Origin: Coriobacteriaceae bacterium
Lineage (GTDB): Bacteria; Actinomycetota; Coriobacteriia; Coriobacteriales; Coriobacteriaceae
Direction: 5' to 3'
Assembly (NCBI GenBank): GCA_902835305.1
Contig: CADFMD010000015.1
Location: 1-49,557 of the forward strand
Length of the DNA stretch: 49,557 nt
The stretch's first letter is position 1. Every line of letters starts with the position of its first letter. Both the position numbers and the translations under genes were made by a program. The notes beneath the pieces were generated by a model. The model did no database searches and was not told where the DNA came from. It saw only the letters and a list, made by a program, of their open reading frames with translations. Positions 41,480 through 48,603 of this stretch are shown here, one piece after another.

Positions 41480-42565
41480 ATGAGCGACGCGAACGAGCTC
41501 ATCTCATTTATCGCGTCGATGTCGGGGGAGGGCAACCTTCGCGTCGAGGAGAACCTTGGCGAGGGGTATGTCCGCCTCCGCGTTTCGGAGGCCGAGCGGC
41601 GCCAGGCTAAGCACGACATTCAGTATGTCGAGGACATCGTCATCGAAATGCTCCGTAATGCTCGCGATGCCGGCGCCGACAAGGTCTATCTCGCCACGAC
41701 CAAGGAAGACGGCGTCCGCACGCTTGTCTTTCTGGATAACGGTTCGGGCGTTCCGCAGGATATGCAAGAGCGAATCTTTGATGCCCGCGTTACCTCCAAG
41801 CTCGAGAGCATGAAGATGGACCGTTGGGGCGTTCACGGTCGTGGCATGGCATTGTTTTCGATCAAACAGAACACCGATGAGGCCCGTGTGGTCACGTCCG
41901 GTGTCGATCTTGGTTCAGCCTTTAAGGTGAGCGTCGCGGCCGACCGCCTCAGTGAGCGTGCCGATCAGTCCAGCTGGCCCCAGGCCGTCAAGGATGAGGA
42001 CGGACGTTATGTCTGTGCTCGCGGTCCGCATAATATTATTCGCGCTGCATGTGAGTTTGCGCTCGAGGAGTTGCGTGGTTGCGATGTCTATCTTGGTTCT
42101 CCGTCTGAGATTGCCGCGACCCTTTATGCTCAGGCGTCAAGCCGGCTTGATACGTCTCGTCTCCTGTTCATTGATGACGAGAGCGAGCTTCCGGTTGTCG
42201 ATCGTTTAGGCCTTGCTTCTGATGCCGAGGACTTTATCCGTATCTGTTCGGGTTTGGGTCTTGAGATGTCCGAGCGCACGGCCCATCGCATTTTGGCGGG
42301 GCAGATTAAGCCCGTTCGCGGTGTGGCCGCGCGTCTGCTGCGCGAGCGTGATTCGTCCTCGCCTGCGCCGGCTCCTGTCGATCTCGCGAAGGATCGTCGC
42401 GGGCTACGTATTGCCAAGGATGACATTGCACAGTTTTCGCGTGCTGTGGAGCGCGACTTTAATGACCTTGCTGCCCGGTACTATCTCAACCTTTGCGGCG
42501 ACCCAAAGATTCGTGTTTCGCGTGATCGAATCACCGTGACCTTTGATCTTGCCAAAGAGGAATAG
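41480..42565 (+). CDS. Orphan GHKL-type ATP-binding protein
   Basis: Protein of 361 residues with a GHKL (HSP90/MutL/histidine kinase) ATPase fold. The N box is EMLRNARDAGAD (Glu56, Asn60), the G1 box LDNGSGVP (Asp86-Gly90), and the G2 box WGVHGRGMALFSI (about 116-128). There is no phospho-accepting histidine domain, receiver or membrane helix, so it is not a normal sensor kinase. A keeping of the catalytic-type Glu before the N-box Asn resembles MutL/Hsp90. The C-terminal half (about 190-361) has no domain I can name; it includes SERTAHRILAGQIKP and a final beta segment IRVSRDRITVTFDL. It starts one base after rny and lies before spoVS. Function unknown. Confidence 0.8.
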   Translation: MSDANELISFIASMSGEGNLRVEENLGEGYVRLRVSEAERRQAKHDIQYVEDIVIEMLRNARDAGADKVYLATTKEDGVRTLVFLDNGSGVPQDMQERIFDARVTSKLESMKMDRWGVHGRGMALFSIKQNTDEARVVTSGVDLGSAFKVSVAADRLSERADQSSWPQAVKDEDGRYVCARGPHNIIRAACEFALEELRGCDVYLGSPSEIAATLYAQASSRLDTSRLLFIDDESELPVVDRLGLASDAEDFIRICSGLGLEMSERTAHRILAGQIKPVRGVAARLLRERDSSSPAPAPVDLAKDRRGLRIAKDDIAQFSRAVERDFNDLAARYYLNLCGDPKIRVSRDRITVTFDLAKEE

Positions 42566-42571
42566 TGCCTT

Positions 42572-42593
42572 TACCGAGTCCACTCGGTACGAT
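42572..42593 (+). promoter_or_regulatory. Hairpin and possible -10 before spoVS
   Basis: TACCGAG (42572-42578) pairs with CTCGGTA (42583-42589) around a 4-base loop. Its right arm overlaps a possible -10, TACGAT (42588-42593), 47 bp before spoVS. It may be a weak terminator, a promoter with an operator-like palindrome, or both. Confidence 0.4.
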
Positions 42594-42639
42594 ACAGTTA
42601 TTGCAGTTAAAACGTACTTTTAAATGCAGGAGTTTCTTC

Positions 42640-42957
42640 ATGGATTGCCTGAAGGTATCAAGCAAATCATCGCCCGCGTCCGTTGCCGGCGCCATCGCCG
42701 GCATGGTCAAGGATGGTGTACCCGTCAACATCCAGTGTGTCGGCGCCGGTGCCGTCAACCAGGCCATTAAGGCCGTTGCTATCGCGCGCGGTTTTTTGAT
42801 TCCAACCGGTTTTGATATTTCCTGCGCGCCCGTGTTCTCCGACATCCTCATTAACGGGGAGTCGCGCACGGCCATCCGCCTTTCTATCTACGTTCACCAG
42901 ATCAATCGAGCTGCTATGGATAACGTCGTCATGGATGATGTTAAGCCTGTGGCATAG
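42640..42957 (+). CDS. spoVS: SpoVS-like small protein
   Basis: Protein of 105 residues. The core LKVSSKSSPASVAGAIAGMVKDGVPVNIQCVGAGAVNQAIKAVAIARGFL is the stage V sporulation protein S (Alba-like) fold, described here in part only: VAGAIAGMVK, GAGAVNQAIKAVAIARG, and the later IRLSIYVH strand. About 18 extra residues follow the normal end. ATG at 42640 follows CAGGAG; the frame is open upstream without a ribosome site. SpoVS occurs widely in non-sporulating bacteria, and Alba-like proteins bind RNA or DNA. Its place after rny is conserved with Bacillus. Confidence 0.9.
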   Translation: MDCLKVSSKSSPASVAGAIAGMVKDGVPVNIQCVGAGAVNQAIKAVAIARGFLIPTGFDISCAPVFSDILINGESRTAIRLSIYVHQINRAAMDNVVMDDVKPVA

Positions 42958-43002
42958 CTTCTGATTGCCTCGTTTTGCTCCCCATCGTTAGGACTTATGC
43001 AC

Positions 43003-44373
43003 ATGGACCAGCGTTCCGTACGCGATATTCTTGCCGGTAAAACCTACTTTATCCGCACCTTTGGCTGCCAGATGAATCAGCACGATTCCGAGCGCGTGAG
43101 CGGTCTGCTTGATTCGTATGGCTGCCTCATGGCGCTCGATCCCGCGCATGCCGATATCGTTGTCTTCATGACGTGCTGCGTGCGCGAGGCCGCCGATACT
43201 CGCCTGTACGGTCAGTGCAATTCCTGCAAAAGCCTGCCGTCTTCGCCTTCGGGCAAGCGCGTGGTTGCCGTTGGTGGCTGCATCGCGCAGCGCGATGGCG
43301 AGGGCCTGCTCACCAACGTCGATAACGTCAATGTCATCTTTGGCACGCATTCCATCGCGCATGTGGCCGAGCTCATTGCCGAGGCGTTCCTTGATGGCAA
43401 GCGTCATATCCGTACCAATGAGCATGAGGATACGGATGCAATGAGCATGCCGTGGCATCGCGAGACTCAGTATCACGCCTGGGTGCCCATCATGACGGGC
43501 TGCAATAATTTCTGCACCTATTGCATCGTGCCGTACGTGCGTGGTCGCGAAAAGAGCCGCCCCTTCGAGGAGATTGTCGACGAGGTGACCGGTTTGGTAC
43601 GCCAGGGCGTGCGTGAGATTACGCTGTTGGGCCAAAACGTTAACTCATATGGTCGCGATCTGTTTGGCAAGCCGCGTTTTGCCGATTTGCTGCGTGCCGT
43701 GGGCGATACGGGCGTGGAGCGCATCTTCTTTACGTCTTCGCATCCCAAGGATCTGCTGCCCGAGACCATCGACGCCATGGCCGAGACGCCTGCCGTTATG
43801 CCGCAGCTTCACCTGGCCGTCCAGTCAGGTTCGACGCGGATCCTCAAAGAGATGAATCGCCGTTATACACGCGAGGACTATCTGGGCCTGGTCGATCGCA
43901 TTCGCAACCGCATGCCCGATATCGCGCTCTCGACCGACATCATCGTTGGCTTCCCGGGCGAGACTGAAGAAGACTTTGAGCAGACGCTCTCGCTTGCCGA
44001 GACGGTCCGCTATGCTCAGGCCTATACCTTCATCTATTCCAAGCGTGCCGGTACCCCGGCCGCCGAGATTGACGATCCTACGCCGCATGAGGTTATTCTC
44101 GAGCGTTTCAACCGCCTGGTTAAGGTTATCGAGACCACGGCACACGAGTATAACCAGGGTGAGCTTCATACTGTGGTTCCGGCGCTCATTGAGGGAACGA
44201 GTAAAAAGAACGACGCGGTCCTGCTGGGCAAGAGTCCCAAGAATCAGACCGTGCATGCGCCTATCCCCGAGGGGTACAGTATCGATCAGCTTGTTGGCAA
44301 GATCGTTGATGTTGACGTTGACATTGCCAAGACCTGGTATTTGTCCGGCTCCGTTGTGGGCGAGCCGCGCTAA
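43003..44373 (+). CDS. miaB: tRNA i6A37 methylthiotransferase MiaB
   Basis: Radical SAM enzyme that converts i6A37 to ms2i6A37 in tRNA, acting after MiaA. The 456-residue protein has FGCQMNQHDSERV (MiaB form), a second cluster motif MTCCVREAAD where most homologues have NTC, and VGGC. The radical SAM motif is CNNFCTYCIVPYVRG near residue 166, followed by a TRAM domain. ATG at 43003 has TTAGGA nine bases upstream; ATG at 42997 is too close to that site. The stop shares a base with the miaA start (TAATG), coupling both enzymes of the pathway. Confidence 0.94.
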   Translation: MDQRSVRDILAGKTYFIRTFGCQMNQHDSERVSGLLDSYGCLMALDPAHADIVVFMTCCVREAADTRLYGQCNSCKSLPSSPSGKRVVAVGGCIAQRDGEGLLTNVDNVNVIFGTHSIAHVAELIAEAFLDGKRHIRTNEHEDTDAMSMPWHRETQYHAWVPIMTGCNNFCTYCIVPYVRGREKSRPFEEIVDEVTGLVRQGVREITLLGQNVNSYGRDLFGKPRFADLLRAVGDTGVERIFFTSSHPKDLLPETIDAMAETPAVMPQLHLAVQSGSTRILKEMNRRYTREDYLGLVDRIRNRMPDIALSTDIIVGFPGETEEDFEQTLSLAETVRYAQAYTFIYSKRAGTPAAEIDDPTPHEVILERFNRLVKVIETTAHEYNQGELHTVVPALIEGTSKKNDAVLLGKSPKNQTVHAPIPEGYSIDQLVGKIVDVDVDIAKTWYLSGSVVGEPR

Positions 44374-45311
44374 TGGTTGCTCCCGGGGCAGGTCTTTCCG
44401 CCGTTGCGATCGTCGGTCCGACGGCGGTTGGTAAGAGTGCTGTTGCCGACCGTTTGGCAGCTCGTCTTTCGTCCGAAGTGCTGTCGTGCGATGCGATGCA
44501 AATCTATCGCGGCATGGACATCGGTACCGCAAAGATGGCGCCCGATGAGTGCACGGCGCCGCTGCGTCTCGTTGACATTGTAGAGCCGGGTGTGGCATAT
44601 TCTGCTGCGCTTTATCAGGCTGACGCTCGCGCGCATGTTGAACGTCTCCTTGGTTCGGGTTGCCTGCCGGTTTTTTGCGGAGGTACGGGGCTGTATCTCA
44701 AGGCCGCCCTCGATGAGATGGACTTTCCCTCGGGTGAACTTGAGGACGATCGTCGTGCGGGCTATCAGGAGCTTGCCGAGCGTATTGGCGAGGAAGAACT
44801 GCATGCCTTGCTTGCCGAGCGCGATCCAGAATCGGCTGCTGTTATTCATCCCCATAACGTGCGCCGTGTGATTCGTGCGCTCGAGATGCATGATGATGGT
44901 ATCTCCTATGCACAGCAAAAGTCGCAGTTTAGTGTTCCGCACGAGCATTATCATGCCCTATGGTTTGGTCTGACGCGTAATCGCGAGGTGCTCTACGAGC
45001 GCATTAACCTGCGCGTCGATCTGATGTTTGAGCAGGGTCTTGTCGATGAGGTCCGCGGTCTTATGGGCCAGGGGCTGGGTGATGCCCTGACGTCGATGCA
45101 GGCAATTGGCTATAAAGAGATCATCGATGCTTTCAATGGCGTGATAAGCATGGATGAGGCTCGCGAACTCATTAAGATGCGTTCGCGTCGTTATGCCAAG
45201 CGTCAGCTTTCGTGGTTTAAGCGCGATGACCGTATCGTGTGGTTTGATATGGATGAATGTACGATCGATGAGGTCGTTGAGGATATCCTGCATCGTATTG
45301 AGGCTGCCTAA
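44373..45311 (+). CDS. miaA: tRNA dimethylallyltransferase MiaA
   Basis: Transfers a dimethylallyl group to A37 of UNN-decoding tRNAs, making the substrate for MiaB. The 312-residue protein has the P-loop VGPTAVGKSAVADRLA near residue 14, SCDAMQIYRGMDIGTAK, PVFCGGTGLYLKAAL and NVRRVIRALEM. The C-terminal RYAKRQLSWFKRD is typical. The ATG overlaps the miaB stop by one base. The stop in turn overlaps the hflX start in the same TAATG way. Confidence 0.95.
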   Translation: MVAPGAGLSAVAIVGPTAVGKSAVADRLAARLSSEVLSCDAMQIYRGMDIGTAKMAPDECTAPLRLVDIVEPGVAYSAALYQADARAHVERLLGSGCLPVFCGGTGLYLKAALDEMDFPSGELEDDRRAGYQELAERIGEEELHALLAERDPESAAVIHPHNVRRVIRALEMHDDGISYAQQKSQFSVPHEHYHALWFGLTRNREVLYERINLRVDLMFEQGLVDEVRGLMGQGLGDALTSMQAIGYKEIIDAFNGVISMDEARELIKMRSRRYAKRQLSWFKRDDRIVWFDMDECTIDEVVEDILHRIEAA

Positions 45312-46600
45312 TGGCCCGTTTCCCCCTTGTTCCCACGGCACCCGAGCCCGAGCGTGCCATTTTAGTTGGTGTTGAGTGGCGCGACAATGCATGGCCGCTC
45401 GATCGCTCGCTTGATGAGCTGGAGCGTCTTGCCCACACAGCTGGTGCCCAGTGCGTGGCACGCTTATCGCAGCGTTTGGTAAAGCCGTATCCTAAATCGT
45501 TTATCGGTTCCGGTAAGGTTGAAGAGCTGTGCGGCCTGGTGCATCGCATGGATGCCGATGTCGTTATTTTTGACGACGACCTGACCCCCTCGCAGCAATC
45601 CTATTTGGAGAAAGCCGTGGGCGAGCCGGTAAAGATTATCGATCGTACAGCACTGATCCTGGATATCTTTGGCCTGCATGCTCAGACGCGTGAGGGACGC
45701 CTGCAGGTACAGCTGGCACAGCTTCAATATTTGTTGCCTCGCCTGCGTGGCATGTGGAGCCATCTCGCCAAGGAGCAGACGCGCGGCGGCATCGGCTCAC
45801 GTTTTGGTCAGGGCGAAAGTCAGCTTGAGGTCGACCGTCGCCTCATTCGTAATAAGATCGCTGCGCTTCGTCGTGAGCTCAAGCAGGTTGAACAGCGTCG
45901 CGATGTTCAATCCAAGAACCGCATTGAGTCACCGGCGTTTCGCGTCGCGTTAGCCGGTTATACCAATGCCGGTAAATCGACGTTGCTCAATCGTCTGACC
46001 GGCTCTACGGTACTTTCGCAGGACAAGTTGTTTGCTACGCTCGACCCGACGACGCGCTCGTATCGCCTGCCCGGCGGTCGCGGCATGACGATTACCGATA
46101 CCGTCGGCTTTATTCAAAAACTGCCGCATGGTCTGGTCGATGCCTTTAAATCGACGCTTTCCGAGGTGTTGGGTGCCGATCTAATTCTCAAAGTCGTAGA
46201 TGCGTCTGACGAGGACTATGAGCGGCAGCTGGAGGCTGTCGACCGCGTGCTTGATGAGATCGGCGCCGGAGAGCGTTTAACGCTGACCGTATTCAATAAA
46301 ATCGATCTTCTCGATAGCGTTGATCGATTGAGTTTCCGTCGTCGCTATCCGGAGGCCGTTCTGTTCTCGGCCCAAACGGGCGAGGGGCTCGACGATCTCG
46401 TCGACCGGATTGCTCGCGAGGCAGCTGCCACCGATGTGTTGCTCTCCGCTGATATCCCGTATCGTGAGGGCGCTCTCATCACGCTGGTGCATGAGCAGGG
46501 AACCCTTCTGCATGAGGAATATCTCGAGGACGGCGTTCGCATTGTGGCGAAGTTGCCGGCTCGTATTGCACCGCGGCTCGAGCGTTATCGCACCGAGTAG
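45311..46600 (+). CDS. hflX: GTPase HflX
   Basis: Ribosome-associated GTPase that splits stalled or heat-damaged ribosomes. The 429-residue protein has the HflX N-terminal domain (FIGSGKVEELCGLV; VIFDDDLTPSQQSYLEK), RTALILDIFGLHAQTREGRLQVQLAQL, and the glycine-rich RGGIGSRFGQGESQLEVDRR linker. The G domain has GYTNAGKSTLLN near residue 216, DTVGFIQKLPH and NKIDLLD. A short C-terminal domain follows. It begins inside the miaA stop and its 3' end overlaps the convergent acyltransferase gene by 16 bp. Confidence 0.95.
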   Translation: MARFPLVPTAPEPERAILVGVEWRDNAWPLDRSLDELERLAHTAGAQCVARLSQRLVKPYPKSFIGSGKVEELCGLVHRMDADVVIFDDDLTPSQQSYLEKAVGEPVKIIDRTALILDIFGLHAQTREGRLQVQLAQLQYLLPRLRGMWSHLAKEQTRGGIGSRFGQGESQLEVDRRLIRNKIAALRRELKQVEQRRDVQSKNRIESPAFRVALAGYTNAGKSTLLNRLTGSTVLSQDKLFATLDPTTRSYRLPGGRGMTITDTVGFIQKLPHGLVDAFKSTLSEVLGADLILKVVDASDEDYERQLEAVDRVLDEIGAGERLTLTVFNKIDLLDSVDRLSFRRRYPEAVLFSAQTGEGLDDLVDRIAREAAATDVLLSADIPYREGALITLVHEQGTLLHEEYLEDGVRIVAKLPARIAPRLERYRTE

Positions 46601-47289
46601 ACGAGCTCCAAAATGCCCAGAATGATGGGCTGATGCAGCAGATAAAAGGGGAGAGCGTGACGTCCAAGGCTGGCGAGCGCCGGCAGGGGGTTGGCGTAGG
46701 CCCAGCTAGGGACGGTCTTATCGATTCCCTGCGCTATGTGTGCGGCGAAGTATCCTGCAAGATACATAAAGATAAACGGGATGATGGGGTAGTAATCACC
46801 TGAGATAAACCCAGGGCTCGGAAATCCCAGCCACGCTAGGTAGGGGACAGGGTAGATCGTTTTGGGGATGCTCCAGGTGATTGCGAACAACATAAGGCAT
46901 AGGGGCATGCCCCATCTCGCCGTTATCTTCTTAAGGACGGGATCGGTCAACGCTACGATGCCGGTGCATGCGGCCATGCAGTAGATGATGCCAAAATTAA
47001 CCGAATCGTCGACTGAGACAAGTGTTGTTGCCAACCAGACAACGAGTGCTGCTAAGGCGTATTTGGCGGCACGTTTGATATTGTTGCGCGAAAGGGTGCA
47101 CATCCAACCGGCGATAAACAAAAATACCCAGCTGATGCTGGCGCGCCAGATGTCTTGAAAGACTGACTGGGTAAACCAGGGCATATCCCAGCCGTACAGG
47201 TAGGCGAGATCATAGCAAGCGTGAAAACCTGCCATAGAAATCATCGTAAACCCGCGGAGGGTATCAAATATGGTTATGCGTTTTTGCAT
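46585..47289 (-). CDS. Membrane acyltransferase-like protein, DUF1624/HGSNAT catalytic type
   Basis: Integral membrane protein of 234 residues with about six or seven hydrophobic helices. The N-terminus RITIFDTLRGFTMISMAGFHACYDLAYLYG resembles the start of the heparan-alpha-glucosaminide N-acetyltransferase catalytic domain (DUF1624), where an Asp-x-x-Arg-Gly motif and a membrane histidine occur. Those proteins move acetyl groups across membranes; here the substrate is unknown. The ATG at 47289 overlaps the lexA stop by one base (TAATG), so it is co-transcribed with lexA and likely rises with SOS. The end overlaps hflX on the other strand by 16 bp. No terminator is visible. Confidence 0.75.
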   Translation of the reverse strand: MQKRITIFDTLRGFTMISMAGFHACYDLAYLYGWDMPWFTQSVFQDIWRASISWVFLFIAGWMCTLSRNNIKRAAKYALAALVVWLATTLVSVDDSVNFGIIYCMAACTGIVALTDPVLKKITARWGMPLCLMLFAITWSIPKTIYPVPYLAWLGFPSPGFISGDYYPIIPFIFMYLAGYFAAHIAQGIDKTVPSWAYANPLPALASLGRHALPFYLLHQPIILGILELVYSVR

Positions 47290-47933
47290 TACGAGAACCG
47301 GCGCATCAAGCCGACGACTTTGCCCAGGATAACGGGATTCGTTGCATAGATAGGTTCCATGGTGTCGTTCTCGGGCTGCAAGCGCACACGCCCCTGCTCC
47401 TTGTAGAACGTCTTGACGGTCGCCGAACCATCAATCATGGCCACGACAATTTCGCCGTTCATGGCACTCTTTTGTTCACGGACGATGATGTAATCGCCAT
47501 TGAAGATGCCGACATTGATCATTGAGCTCCCATGCACCTCAAGGATAAAGGAACCCTGATCAGTGGCGATTTCGGTCGGGATAGTAAACGTGTCTTCGAT
47601 ATTCTGCTCGGCCAGAATGGGAATCCCAGCCGCGACGCGACCAACGAGCGGTAGCGAGACCGTTCCGCGAGGTGCGGTGGGCTCGTCAGATTTAGAAATT
47701 GAGACAGAGGAACCATCCTCGTTAAAGAGTTCCAGGGCGCGCGGTTTGGTGGCATCGCGCTTGAGTAGCCCGCGCGCCTCCAGGGCAGAGAGATGGGCGT
47801 GCACGGTGCTGGGGGAGGAAAGGCCCACGGCAGAAGCCATCTCGCGCACGCTGGGCGGATAACCCTTCTCCTGCTGATATTCCTTGATGAAGTCGTAAAT
47901 TTGCTGCTGACGCTTGGTAATTTTGCGAGCCAT
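47289..47933 (-). CDS. lexA: SOS repressor LexA
   Basis: Repressor of the DNA damage response that cleaves itself when bound to RecA filaments. The 214-residue protein has an N-terminal winged helix (MARKITKRQQQIYDFIKEY; PPSVREMASAVGLSSPSTVHAHL). The cleavage site is Ala102-Gly103 in GRVAAGIP, and the catalytic pair is Ser137 (VHGSSM) and Lys174 (ATVKTFY). ATG at 47933 follows GAGAGGATG; codons further upstream reach across the operators and lack a ribosome site. Three LexA boxes lie just upstream, so it is autoregulated. Confidence 0.96.
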   Translation of the reverse strand: MARKITKRQQQIYDFIKEYQQEKGYPPSVREMASAVGLSSPSTVHAHLSALEARGLLKRDATKPRALELFNEDGSSVSISKSDEPTAPRGTVSLPLVGRVAAGIPILAEQNIEDTFTIPTEIATDQGSFILEVHGSSMINVGIFNGDYIIVREQKSAMNGEIVVAMIDGSATVKTFYKEQGRVRLQPENDTMEPIYATNPVILGKVVGLMRRFS

Positions 47934-47956
47934 CAGGGCATCCTCTCTACCCATGT

Positions 47957-47970
47957 CAAACAAATGTTCG
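47957..47970. promoter_or_regulatory. LexA box 1 (lexA proximal)
   Basis: CAAACAAATGTTCG; the other strand reads CGAACATTTGTTTG, one base off the perfect palindrome. It covers the predicted lexA transcription start, 24 bp before the lexA ATG. Confidence 0.8.
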
Positions 47971-47971
47971 A

Positions 47972-48000
47972 ATTTTGCTTGACAGGAACAACTGTTCGAA
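47972..48000 (-). promoter_or_regulatory. Candidate lexA promoter
   Basis: On the minus strand TTCGAA (48000-47995) and CAAAAT (47977-47972) are 17 bp apart. The hexamers are weak, but the placement fits: LexA box 2 covers the -35 and spacer, and box 1 the start site. Confidence 0.4.
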
Positions 48001-48006
48001 GATAAT
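47979..48006 (+). promoter_or_regulatory. Promoter of the LysM SOS gene
   Basis: TTGACA (47979-47984) and GATAAT (48001-48006), 16 bp apart, point away from lexA toward the LysM gene. TAATAA at 48003 with an 18-bp spacer is an alternative. LexA box 2 fills the spacer and box 3 covers the start site. Confidence 0.65.
47985..47998. promoter_or_regulatory. LexA box 2 (shared)
   Basis: GGAACAACTGTTCG (reverse CGAACAGTTGTTCC). It lies in the spacer of the rightward promoter and over the -35 of the leftward one, so one dimer could repress both. Confidence 0.85.
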
Positions 48007-48012
48007 AATAAC

Positions 48013-48026
48013 CGAACATTCGTTCT
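48013..48026. promoter_or_regulatory. LexA box 3 (LysM-gene proximal)
   Basis: CGAACATTCGTTCT. Its centre is 28 bp from that of box 2, as box 2 is from box 1. Confidence 0.8.
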
Positions 48027-48093
48027 CGCGCTAGACATTTTTGTCCGCGCGGCTTGATAAAACTGTTCTCAGCAAAACACGCGAGAGGAGAAC

Positions 48094-48546
48094 ATGATGA
48101 ACGTAACGAATATGGTCCAGGGAAACCTCGCCCTTAAGCTCGAGACGCCTGCAGAACCCACTTTTACGGTTGTTCAGGGTGGCCGCTCCGGCTTTCAGCC
48201 TTTGACCGTAAAGCCTGCGCGCAATCAGCAGGCTGTAGTCGCGCCGGCCCGCGTTGCCCCGAAGGTTCCGACGATTGTCGCCGTCGCCGTTGCGCTTACG
48301 CTCTTCTTTGTCCTCGCTATGTCGGTCTTTAGCGCTCGTCACGCCGCGTATGCCGAGTCCGTTTCCAACATTACCTACGAGACCATTCGCGTTCAGCCTG
48401 GCGATTCTCTTTGGTCGCTTGCCGAGGAATATCCAATCGAAGGCCTTTCCACGCAAGAGACTTCCGACATGATCCGTAGCGTCAATCATCTGGAGCATGG
48501 TTCGCTCGCCGCCGGTGCGCATCTTAAGGTTCCTGATCGTTCGTAA
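48094..48546 (+). CDS. LysM-domain membrane protein, probable SOS cell-division inhibitor (YneA-like)
   Basis: Protein of 150 residues. A cytoplasmic N-terminus of about 65 residues is followed by one membrane helix (about 67-89, TIVAVAVALTLFFVLAMSVF) and a C-terminal extracellular LysM domain (about 100-150: ETIRVQPGDSLWSLAEEYP through GAHLKVP). Divergent position from lexA and LexA boxes over its promoter match YneA of Bacillus and the LysM protein Rv2719c of Mycobacterium, which delay division during DNA damage. Orthology is by context and layout, not sequence identity. ATG at 48094 follows GAGAGGAG; ATG at 48097 is equally possible. Confidence 0.82.
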   Translation: MMNVTNMVQGNLALKLETPAEPTFTVVQGGRSGFQPLTVKPARNQQAVVAPARVAPKVPTIVAVAVALTLFFVLAMSVFSARHAAYAESVSNITYETIRVQPGDSLWSLAEEYPIEGLSTQETSDMIRSVNHLEHGSLAAGAHLKVPDRS

Positions 48547-48559
48547 TCATTATCGCGCT

Positions 48560-48603
48560 GCGCATGGTACCCTTGTTATCGTTTAAGAGGAGGTACCATG
48601 CGC
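48560..48603 (+). promoter_or_regulatory. Inverted repeat sequestering the nrdR start codon
   Basis: GCGCATGGTACC (48560-48571) is the exact inverse of GGTACCATGCGC (48592-48603), a 12-bp stem whose right arm contains part of the ribosome site and the nrdR ATG. The 20-base loop holds AAGAGGA. Folding would hide the start codon. As DNA it could equally be a protein operator. Confidence 0.55.

Noticed and set aside
39811..41619. A 602-codon open frame on the minus strand
   Set aside because: Antisense shadow of rny. Its Leu/Gly/Asp-rich composition is the complement of the rny coiled-coil codons and no ribosome site fits.
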